From contig NC_052507.1 of the NCBI RefSeq assembly GCF_014356525.2, forward strand, positions 58,688,053 through 58,752,052: DNA of 64,000 bases. Reading direction: 5' to 3'. A program made the translations under genes and the position numbers. Source of the DNA: Nilaparvata lugens. Taxonomy: Eukaryota > Arthropoda > Insecta > Hemiptera > Delphacidae. The notes under the pieces were generated by a model, which was not told where the DNA came from, made no database searches, and worked only from the letters and a program-made list of their open reading frames with translations. This document shows, piece after piece, positions 38,101-50,000 of the stretch (position 1 is the stretch's first letter; each line of letters begins with the position of its first letter).

Positions 38101-41100
38101 ATTCACATAGCAGCCATGGCCACGCGGCAACGCTTGCTATACTAGCCACGCGTGGCTACCGTTCGCTCTCTGAGCGATCTTTTCAAACGTGTCCGGCCAC
38201 GTTTTGGTCCGAGCATGCGCAGAACGTATACTAGACGTATACTATCGTATAGAACGTATACTATCATTGTCAGCCTCAAGGTCGCGCATTAAATGATGGA
38301 ATTCGCCATAGGTCTTCCTTTTTTTATTGATTGGATGTACCACTGCACTGGTCCCGTGCTGTCACCGAATACAATAAAACCAGCTCATTATCACTACTAC
38401 TGCTGCTGTTGGAGTCATCAAACCAAGGTAAGCCACAAGAAAATCCAGATTCACACCACGGGACCGTCGGAGTTGACATCTTCCTGCATACTGACGGGAA
38501 ACGTGGCCGGTGTGAATTGGCATGTGGCTAGCGTGGCCGGCGTGGCGTGCGTCCAGCCACGCACGCCACGTGCTGTGTGGAATGGCCTTGGATAAAAGCT
38601 ATAAGTACACCCATCAATAAGTAGGCCTACTCAATAAGAATTAGTTACATTTAATTTCCGGTGAGTGAACAGTTGAAAATCTCTATGTCAATTTGTTTAG
38701 TCAGCTTTATTTTTCTATTTTCTCTTTTGTGCAACCAACAGTTCTCAGTTTTGAATAATCTCGGTTATGATGGTGCCAACTAATCGGAATTATAGAAGTT
38801 TTAGTGCCGATTAGTCTAGTCGGCGTTATCAATTGGAATTTCAGCAACCAACATCAATCCATTAGCGTTAATCTTGATTAGAATACACCATTCAATCAGG
38901 ATTAAGAATAAACAGACCTTTGCGCAACCAGGGGCAAGACTTCCATCAGAAATCCCCAGCAGTCCATACTCATGAACATGTTTATGATTAATGTTGAAGT
39001 CAATAAAGAAAATACATGCTGTTAATGTAGTTCAGAAATACAGGCTGATGAGATTCAATGAATAATAACAGAGCAATACGATGGATTTTATTATTCTTCC
39101 TATGTGAGTCATTCAGGATTTCAACTGTTCCGGATAGTCTTCTATTCAGAAACTTCATCCGACAGCCCAGTAGTCTAGACTCATTAAATTTGATTAAATT
39201 CATTTCATAATATCGAGTCACAGAAAAGTTCATAGTTCATGCTGATCAAGTCTTATCAACAACAGAGAAGTTCTGCTTTCATTCCGTAGCCTCATTTCAA
39301 GCTCTACTAGACATGTAAAAACAGTCGAGTTTGATCTAGAGCTCTTGAAACAAAGCTCAAGTTTGCATCAACTTTGCTGAGTGAGATAGCTGCACGCTTT
39401 TGTCTTATTTTATTACCTTTCTTATTCAAATTTTCTTGTGGACAGTTCTTATAAAATATTATAACTCCATCTCATTTGAGTTTTGCATCTGAGGAATCTT
39501 GAACTAGGAGCTTTGAGAGTTGAGACTCGGAACAAACATAGGTCTATCTCATTCCCTGTGAATGGAGTCGTCCTGCTGAGATAAATTAATCATAATATTA
39601 TTCTGATGATCATGATAATGAAGATTATGATTTTTTTGTTGTTGTTGATGATGATGTGATTATTTCTTTCTGGTTCCTTCCAAAGATTTTAACTGCTTGA
39701 TGAAAAAATGGGAATGTTGGCTTGCGTGATGAAATGAAAATTATTTACAAATTTCTGTTTCTCTTGGGAAAACGGCAAATAATATCAATATAAGTTTCTT
39801 TGAAAATTCAGATTGTCATAGCGCTTGATTGGATTGACAAGAAAATACCGTTCTGAAATACAATTTTAATGCAAAGCTTAGAAGCAAAGATGAATGTCAA
39901 GACAGAGAAATAAAATCTCTATTGCATTGTAGAGAAAGAATTACAGATGTGAGGTGAAATGAATTTTTATTGGAGTTTCAGCTTTTTAAAGCTCTTTGAA
40001 GGTAAATAATGGAGTAATACTGGGAGTTTAATATTGGGAATTTATTAACAAATACTTCCTGAGTTTTTGTTTTGAAATGTTCAAGACTTTCTCTTTAGTG
40101 ATAGTCTCACCTTTCCCAAGTTCGTTTTCCAACTAAAATATCGCATCCCCTAGAATCATTATGTGAAGTAGAGAAATAGCTAAAATATAAAACACAAACC
40201 GGTTTTGAGTTGCAAGCTCACTGTTTCTCAATTATCGGAACAATTTGAATAGTACCAGCCTTTTAAGACAGCAGAATAATACCAGCATAGTCATTTAAAA
40301 GCAAAAGCCTTACCACCTGGCCTACCTTTTACCTTTCAAACCGTTGAGGTTCCATTATCTTCTAGGTTATGTTCACACTTTTAAAGTTTGGCTCTACGTC
40401 AGCTCATGATTTTCGGGGATGATCAATTTTGCATTTTTTCAAGATTTTTCATTCTTTAACTTTAAATTCAAAGCTCATCCTTTGAACGAATCAGACAACG
40501 GTTCAACCCATAAGCGAGTGATGATGTGAAATTGAGTAGAATTCTAATTAGAAAAGTGATGTGTCTCCTACAAATGTGACTATGGAATTCACTTTACAGA
40601 GCAGAGCGACATTTTGCCTCTCTATAACTTATGATAATTTCAAATTTGGAAAAGAATAACAATTTTAATATATTCTGATGTACTCACATAATTATTAGTC
40701 AGGTCCGGATGCATATAATCCACACCTGAAAAATAAATTCAAGTTCAATATTAACAGGAGATTATGAAATCAACAACATAATCATGACACAATAATGATA
40801 TACTAGTTGAAATAGTATTTTGATAACATCGTTCCACATATAAATGAACCAGTCTATGAATTGTAATTTATATACTTGATTACAATATTACTTCAATATA
40901 CAGTCATATTTTATGATCATACTCAAAGTATATTTGTAAATATATTTGATAATCGAGATTTTATGATGTACTCTAATATGTGATAAATATTCATAGAATA
41001 TCTGATGGTATAACACAGGATCGTGAAATAATTATAGGGGATCAAATCTTTGATAAAAATGAGGCAAAATATCTCGTTCATATATTATATTCATGGGTAA

Positions 41101-44014
41101 TGGTGCTATTCACGTGGCTAACATGGATTCCTATGATAAATTTTTGAAGACTTGGATAAGTCAAAATTTGTGTTCATAACAAACTACAGTTTTTGAAGAG
41201 ATACATTTTTATAGATGGTATTCGTATTATAAAAAAATCATTGTAATCATCAATTTGTGATAATACTCAATTCAATACTCAAAAACTACAACTACCTATT
41301 TTGGACTATGGCTATAAGGCACACACCAGTTATTGAAGACAAGACAAGTAATAATCAGACACGTTCAGTCACAATACTTCACATAGTTGCTTATGAAAAC
41401 ATGTCTAGTTGCAATGTCTAATCAGTGTGAGTTGCGTCATAAGCAACAATGTGAAGTATTGTGTCTGATCATGCCTTGTCTTGTCTTGACCAACTGGTGT
41501 GTGCCTAGCCTTATCCAAATTTTGAATAGAATAGAATAGAATGACTGCCTTTATTTTATACCTGGGAGGGCGAAGTTAGGGCGCAGTCGGCCCTAGCAAA
41601 GATCTGTTAGGAAATAAATACAACATTTACGACGGATCGAAGGAGCAAAAAGAGCAATATGGCTACAAACCTTAAAAGGAAGATGAGAAAATAAGGAAAT
41701 TAATAAATACTTTTAGCACTTAAATTACATCGCCCTTAAAATTATAGCTGTCATTGGCTTTAATAATTGGAATTCATTCGCTGCTACCTAGATTATATAC
41801 AACAATTTCGAGCTGCATTATTTGTAACGAAGAAAGTTTGCAAAATATTTTTTAGTTGAGAGAGAAATAAAGCAAAGTAAATTCTTTTTTTAATTATGTG
41901 GGTACTTTTTTTAAAAATGAGTAGATATATAGGAAATATTATATAATCACATGAATAATTGACAAAAGTCACGATTATTTCACTTATTTACAACATACTA
42001 AGCAAAATTTTGATAAAATTGAACTAAATTATGATCTTATGCTGGGAAATTCTCTTATCAACAACACTGATGTTGATGTCGATTGAAACACGCTTTATAA
42101 ATTTATTTTCAAAATTTTCCGTAAAATTCTCCATAAAATTCAGTAAATAGTTGACATTATGCATGTTCCAGACAGCTTTGACAGATTTGACGTTTCACTG
42201 CACGTTACGAACTCAGATTTTAAAACACTGATTGAGAGTGCTTCTGACATTTAGAAATTACAAAAACACCCCCTCACACTCCTTCTCATTTCATAACAAG
42301 TTAATCAAAACAAAATATCAAACTCTAATTGGAATTCATTCGCTGCTACCTAGATTATATACAACAATTTCGAGCTGCATTATTTGTAACGAACAAAGTT
42401 TGCAAAATATTTTCAAGTTTGCAATGTAACTGTCTGGATCCTTTCACTTTGAAAGATTAATGAAGTTGAACCCAGCTCAACGCTTCAAGTACTTCCACGT
42501 CTACAGTGCAAGTTGTCAGCATTTCATCTATCAATGCTTCCTATTCAAGCAATGCTCACCATTCAACGTGAATCTACCTCCACCTTTCTCAACTAACAAA
42601 CAAACTTCTAATATAAACTTCTGTTTCGTTTTCGATGAAAGCCCCCCAACCTACATTTTTGAAAAGAGTTACAGGCAACTGGCAATAGCTGTTATTTCTT
42701 TTATCTGGAGTAAACTTCAGGAATATCGGTGCTTTCTCTCAGACAAAAAACTTGCGAACCGTTACCTCTTCTTTGATAAAAACTCGGACAACATTTTCCA
42801 TCTATTGATAGGAAAGAGAAAATACTGGAGGTGAATAATTTTTCAAAACTAATAAGTTGTTCTAGAAAAACAATTTGAAGCTTCATCTTCATGTTGGTCT
42901 TGTAATTTCCATTTTCCTAGTATTGTAGAGAAGTAGTAGTGGTGTGTTTTCAATACTACTTGTATTCACTACAACTTGAAGTGTTAAAAATTACCATAAG
43001 AAACTATTTTTGACTAAGCTTCAATATACTTTTCAGAAAAACTGTTGAACTAAAATAACAGTCAACTATCTATTAATCATCTCATCTATTACAGAAGTTT
43101 ATGACGATCCTATTCCAATCCAAGAAACAGCTACTGTTTTAACAGGCACTAGAAGTACTTTGAGAATGGATTGAAGATTGTTACAAATCTAGAAGAAAAA
43201 GACATGTCATTCCGTTACATTGAAACATTTTAGCAAATTTCTTCAAATTGGACTAAAGTGAGATTCACTTCAAACTGTAAGTATTCTTCATGAGCAGAAA
43301 CGATGATAATTTTCCTTCAATCAACACTGACATTTTTTAATGAATCTACAATTAATAGTACACGGCACTGGTTAACCAACATTAAGTTGGCTCTCCACTA
43401 AAATATTTTCGAAATCTTCCAACGCCATCGTTTTGAGCTCGTTTTGAGCTGATTTGAGCAACTTTTATTTCGTGTTGAGCACCCACCGTTTTCGAGATAT
43501 GACGTCCCAAAAATTGGCGATCCAACTTAATGCCAGCTCTCCACTTTTCGAAATCGAAAAACTGAACACTGGCATTAAGTTGGCTCTCCAATTTTTGAGA
43601 CGTCATATCTCGAAAACGGTGGGTGCTCAAAACAAAATAAAAGTTGCCCAAATCAGCTCAAAACGAGCTCAAAACGATGGCGTGTTTAGTTTTTCGATTT
43701 CGAAAAGTGGAGAGCTGGCATTAAGTTGGATCTCCAATTTTTGAGACGTCATATCTCGAAAACGGTGGGTGCTCAAAACGAAATAAAAGTTGCTCAAATC
43801 GGCTCAAAACAAGTTCAAAACGATGTCGTTGAGAGATTTCAAAAATATTATAGTGGAGAGCCAACTTAATGTTGGTCACTGGTTAAGCTGTAAGCGTTAC
43901 TTGTAAAACCGGCTTGATGTGTTAGGTGGGTTGCAGATATTGCGCCGATGATGTTTCAGGCACAGTACAGTGATGGGAAGGCGCGTTTCTCATGATGGAA
44001 AGAATAATAAAATA

Positions 44015-44045
<31 letters not shown>

Positions 44046-47000
44046 AAGAAGAAGAAGAAGAAGAAGAAGAAGAAGAAGAAGAAGAGAAGAAGAAGAAGAA
44101 GAAGAAGAAGAAGAAGAAGAAGAAGAAGAAGAAGAAGAGAAGAAGAAGAAGAAGAAGAAGAAGAAGAAGAAGAAGAAGAAGAAGAAGAAGAAGAAGAAGA
44201 AGAAGAAGAAGAACTGTAAGAACAAAAGTATGACAAAAGACAAAATAGAAATTACATTATTTGTAGAGGATAACAACGAAGATCGGAAAACTCTTAAAAA
44301 TAGGGAGGGATCAAGAGGGATATCTCATTAAAGATTATCTCATTTTACTGCTATGATTATGGCAGTCATTATGAGACACAATTTTTTATATTTTTTAGTG
44401 TTAAATGAATGAAATAATTGTAACAAGAAATGAAGGAAATGGACATTGACGAATACAATTGGAAGAACTTGAAATTGAAAAGACAATATGTTATAATATA
44501 TTTATTGTTTTGACTATGCAGGAGAAACAAGGATGAGCAGAAGCATTGCCTTGAAAGTATTGGACGAGGGAAATAAGGGGTAGATGGAAAGAGCAAGATG
44601 AGATTAGTGGCTTATACCGAGTAGACTCGCCTCACAACCCGACAGCCCTTTCTTCAAAGAGTATATGATGATTGCAGTCACTGCAGAATCTACGTCATCA
44701 CACTCTTTGTTAGCTCAAGCATCCTCTCTCTCACACACACACAAACATGAAATAGGTACTTGAAAAAGGACTCCACAACTGCCTTTTCTACCACTAGTTT
44801 TTCCATGGAAATTTGTTTGGCTCACTTTTCATCTTCCTTATTCTTTTTTCGTATAATCTCCATCTTATTTCTCCTTCAACATGTACAAACGTGAACTACC
44901 AATAATGCTTCCATTTTCTTATTCTTTCTATTCTGCCCCATTTTTATGTGCTCTCTCTAGCTCTTCTCTTCGAGAATCGAGGTAGATTTAATTTGTTTTC
45001 TCTCTCCTCCTTCTCATCATCCACCTCCTTAATCTCTTTATTTCTCCCTCCTCTCTCTTCTTCTTCTTCTTCTTCTTACTTTTGTTTTTCTTCCTCTTCT
45101 ATTTCGATCTCAACTAACTTTTGTTATTCTATATGCTTTATCCTCTTTGTGGATGAAGACAGGTTCTATTTGCTTAATTCACGACGTTATCTCTCTACAT
45201 GGAAGGTGGTGCCTAGAGGAAAAACAGGAAGATGTCTTGTGCTGCAAGTGATATAGGTTATTACTCTTGTTAAAACAGCGTTTGTCCTTTGAAAGTTGAT
45301 TGCCTTTGTCAGTCAGAAAACTTCTATTGTTTTCATTCGTTCACTTTGCAGAGTTTCTAACATTTAAATTTTAACACAAACCTTGCAAGTGAAAATTTCA
45401 GTTGTAAATTCTAATTTATTCATTCTTTATCAAAGCAGGCTGTCCAGTTTGAAATGAAATTATATTACAGTTGAATTGTTGAATGGTTCAAGTGTTTTTG
45501 GGATAGCGGGGTTTTTGGAATATCCCATTAATCCATCCATTTTTCATTAGTTCCAGTCATCTGTGTCAAGATAATGCAAGATTCTATGAGTATAATGAAT
45601 TTTTAATTTTGCTCATACTGGAAATTCATTATGAGTTCGGTGAGAGATTTTTGCTGGATATTGAAGTATTGATTGTCACGTTTTGGTCTTAGAATATGTT
45701 TGTGATGTTGTACGATATAAGCAGTGAATTCTATCAACCTTCTATTACACAAGAATGTTTCTAATATACATAATGATAGAAGTTTTTAATTCACAAAAAA
45801 TCTTAGTTTTGAATAACACAATTCATTTATTCATCATCAAAGTTTATACTACGACAAGTCTGGTTAGAGGAAGAGTTGAAGCAACTAGTTTTGAGATTGT
45901 TTAAAGAAGTTGTAGATGAGATTGTGGCTTGAATTGCAGTTGATATAGTTGTCGAGTAACAGAAATAGTTGAAGGCTGTCAAGAGTTCAACGACAATAGG
46001 TCTGCGGTTTTGTCAGGGACGCGGTTGTCTTAGTTCAAGTATAATCAAACTTTAGATATTTTGAAATCCATAAATCCAGCACGAGTAGACTTCTGAATGT
46101 ACTCTTCTGAAATTTGTGTAATGCTTAATGATTAAATAGATGAATAAAAAGACTAGAACTTGAAACTTTGAGCTATGTTGAGTTTGAGGAGTTGAACTTG
46201 AAAAATTGATATCAATACATAAAAAGTTTACTAGGTTCAATATTCGAGTTACAAAATTCCACCATTACCTTTTTAAATTATGTGTAGAGTTTCTTCATCA
46301 CAGTTCATTTCATGTAAATGGTCTATCCGCTGATTACGAAAACGCTACTTGAAAACTCAAGAAAAATATGGGTTCTGTTACTCTCAACTTGAGGTAAAAC
46401 GTACAATAATTCCAACTTGTGTACTCAGTTACTGTAGCCTTGAAGTTACTGTAAGATAGGAAATTTTTCCTAAAATAGGAAACTCACTCTACTCTACTGT
46501 ACCTAAAACTAGATTGCTAATCACCTGAGGTACTAGATAGACAAGAGGGACGAAAAAGAGGGGAGATCTACCACAAACTACACACTCCAATTAGCTGTTT
46601 CTATTTCCAGCTCAAGAAAGGGACTCAGAGCATCTGAATTAGGGCCGTGTACTTGAACTTACGTGTTTTCAAAGGCTCTCCTTCACATTGAATACTGTTA
46701 CAGGGATATGTTGATGTTCACAATCAACTCAAAGATTCATAATCTACAGAACTACTATTTTCCCCCATTATGAAATATTCTATCTCAATCACATTTTTCC
46801 GGTCCATTGATAGTTTGATTTTCCTAGCACTCAACCTGCGATATCGTATTTGTTTTTACTTTTTTACTTTCTTTAATGAAATCTCATTTCTAGAGCAATA
46901 TCTTATTTCGATTTTTCTTATCCCGTTCCACTATTCTTCCCCATCCAATTTATTCTCAATAACACTTACTCTGGCCAACTTTTTCCTTCAAATAACAAAA

Positions 47001-50000
47001 ACAAACACACACACTCTCACACACTCTCTCTCTCTCTCTCATTCCCCACTCTCTCTTTCCCTTTCCCACTCAACCGTTTCGCCTCTCACTCTTTTCTCTC
47101 TCTCTCTCTTACTCTTTTCCCCCCTTCACACTCTCTCACTCTAACTCTCTCTCCTTATCTCTCACTGTCTTTACAAGCTCTCTCTCACGCCCATGCCTTA
47201 CGTGTCTCCATCTCTGGTAACATATTCCACACTTTCTCTTCATACTTTTCTACTTTTCTCTCACTCTGTGACTAAGGAGTCACTCAAACCAACCACAGTT
47301 TTCTTCTCAGCCGAAAACCTCATTCTGGTTTCCTTTCCACTTCAACTGTTTCATCTCTCTCACACACGTCCTCCAACAGGCCGACTGCTTCTTATTACCT
47401 CGGAGCGTCTCAAGGCGAATCCCTGTTCACCGAGTAGAGAACGCCAACACAGCAATATCATCTCCCGTCTCCTACCATTCTTGTTAGCGTCTAAAGCCGC
47501 ATACATGGTAAGATAAATGCCTCACAATATAGTAAATGGGAAGGTAAAGTCGAAGAGGGATTAACAGAAAATGAGTAAAAACGTTGAAGAGGAAATAAGA
47601 AGTCGTAGGAAGAGAAAAAGGAGAAAGGATGAAGAAGAAAAATAAGAAGAAGAAGGAAAAAAAGAAGAAGAAGAAAAAGAATAAGAAAAAAGAGATGGAT
47701 AAGATGACAGAAATGGACATGAGAGTACAAATATGGTGGCGATGAAAGAGTAAAGCGTTAACAAGAATGGTTAACTAGAGGAGAAAAGGCATTGGAAGAG
47801 AAATTGGAGGATAAACAACTACAAGATGTTGAAGAAGAAAAAAAGAACATGACAAATGAAAGGTGAAAGGGAAGGTGGAGGCTGTTGAAACAGAGTAGGC
47901 TAAGGAGTAAATTTATGAGATTGATGGAAAATGAAGAGCGGAGGAATGAGAGAAGAAAGAGGAACAGAGAAGAAAAGGGAGGAGAATGAAGAGAAGAATA
48001 AAATAAAAGTAAGAAAGTTGAGGTGGAGGTTGATAAGAAAAAGGAAACTTGTCCGTAGAAAAACAATAGGAGTGATAGTGGTGTTGGAAGGGAAATGAAG
48101 TCTGAAAATGTAGTAGAAGAAAAAGAGGATGAGGCAGCGTGAAAAAATGAAGACGTAGAAACGGAGAAAGGAGGAGGAAGAAAAGACAGTGAGAAGAAGA
48201 AGGAATTGTCAGAGAAAAAAAAGTTGGGGAAATATGAAAAAAGAACGAGGAAAACAATAGCAGTGAAAAAATAGAGGGAAAAGTCTGAGGCTATTATTTT
48301 TGAGGTTATTGGTAAGGAAGTGTGGAGGTTAGATGTGTGATCGAATTTCCACTCACAGCAGAGATAAAACTGGATTCGGTTGACATCCAAAGTTAATGCA
48401 AGTGAATGCGAATGCAGAGGTCCTTTCAACGTCTCAACCTATCATGTTTATTCCACCCTCATATCCAGGAATATTCTACCATTTTATATCTACACCTACC
48501 ATTACCTATCATAATATGTACTTCATAACGCTCACTTTGTATTCTATTCCAAATAAAAATCCTATTCTGCAATCTTCATCTCATGGATATGCAGTATTTA
48601 TGAAATGGATACATTCATTTGGTTCCAAATGCTGGACAAATGGATGAATAGATTGATATGCGGAATAAATTATCAGAAGATAGCACACAATATTGAAGTT
48701 TGGATTCCAATCACAAAGCGAGGAAAAATGTGAGAGAGCCAACTACAACTGACGGCAGACATTGTAACTATCACGACATTTCAGTTTCGTAGGCTACTAC
48801 TAGCTTGTGATTGGCTGGGGGCGTGGCTACTGGTGGAGCTACGTAAGCGACACCCAATCGGATTGCTAGAAGAATTCAATGGCATCTGACTGTTTTCTCC
48901 CATCTCCTTAATGATTGTCTGAAGTTTTATTGGCTGATTTGATACAGTACTTCTCTCATATCATCACTGATAACATTCTATGTATCAATATCATGTGTCA
49001 TGAATCATCATGTGTATTGATATGAGCTTGAACAGGCTATTGATGTTATTTTTCATACCAGTTCGTTCTCCTTTGTCCCCTGAACTTTGTTGTCGACTTC
49101 CTCACCCTTTCTTTCCCACTTTCTATCTCGTTACTTCCGCCTTCCTCAACTCATTTTATTTTAGGAAAGAATGATTGCGAACAGAATTCTCATTTTTTCT
49201 CATCCTCTCTCGCAAATTAACTTTCTTTGGATGTCCTTTTGTGCATAATTCCCAACCTCTCTCTTTGCCATTCTTCTTTCCCTTCTCCTTATCATTTTCT
49301 GCTTCTTGCTGTCCATCTTCTATTCATACTTCGCTTAGCAGACGTTAATTCATAACAAACAAATTTTTAAGTATAGTTGAATATATTCAGATAATGTTTA
49401 TTATCCTATAACATCATTCTTGCTCTTAAAAATTCTACCGCAGCCCTGAACATGCTATAAGGCCCGGTTTTTTTTAATTATCAAGTCTAATGGATCATCG
49501 AACTAATTAAATCATTGATTCATTTAATTTTATAATAATTGAACTAAACGCCAGGTCTAAATATTAACAGTTATTTGATCTCAAATCGAATTTTCTCAAG
49601 AGAAACTTTACTAAGCTCCCAATCAAACTCTCACAATAATTTAAGATGAAGCTGGAATTTGGACGGCTATTTGTCACTTCCTATTGTGTTGATGGACGGA
49701 ATCAATTGAATGACTTTATTAGATGAGAGAATATAATACTCGCCTCATAAATGATATTTTCCAACTTCGAATAATGAAGAATATTTTCATTTCCATTTTC
49801 AATTTCATTGAAAAATCTGATCATCTATCTATATTTCAGTATACTACTCTCAAACTACAAAACCAACGTTCACCAAAGTGATCTTCTCATTTTGAGTGTA
49901 GCCTCAATAATAATACAGAATCACTCCTTCACTAAAACAATTGATTCGCCACTACGGAAACATTGCTCCCCAGGAATCATCCATTCCCCACAACCAGAAT

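Larger units (their letters stand above)
31584..40687 (-). other. PC2 intron, 9.1 kb
   Basis: Mostly plain AT-rich sequence. From 31600 to 36100 I recognise nothing. A GC-richer 180-bp island lies at about 36215-36395, a tandem repeat at 36567-36702, and nested inverted-repeat elements at 37748-38931 with a GC-rich insert at 38011-38589. The last 1.7 kb next to the microexon acceptor shows nothing. Confidence 0.65.

Noticed and set aside
41527..42413. LTR retrotransposon
   Set aside because: The 86-bp direct repeats are too short and no gag/pol or primer-binding site lies between them.
43382..43744. Two frames reading [18 protein letters not shown] on opposite strands
   Set aside because: Produced by the inverted modules of the palindromic element, not by a protein gene.
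43922..44276. Frames of poly-Ser, poly-Leu, poly-Phe, poly-Lys and poly-Glu
   Set aside because: Direct translation of the GAA array in different frames.
47758..48429. 223-codon minus-strand open frame, and other long frames at 1263-2336, 11347-11898, 50136-50540, 59391-59717
   Set aside because: All lie in purine- or pyrimidine-rich tracts and read as Ser/Phe/Leu strings. Several frames are open at once, which is what base composition alone gives.
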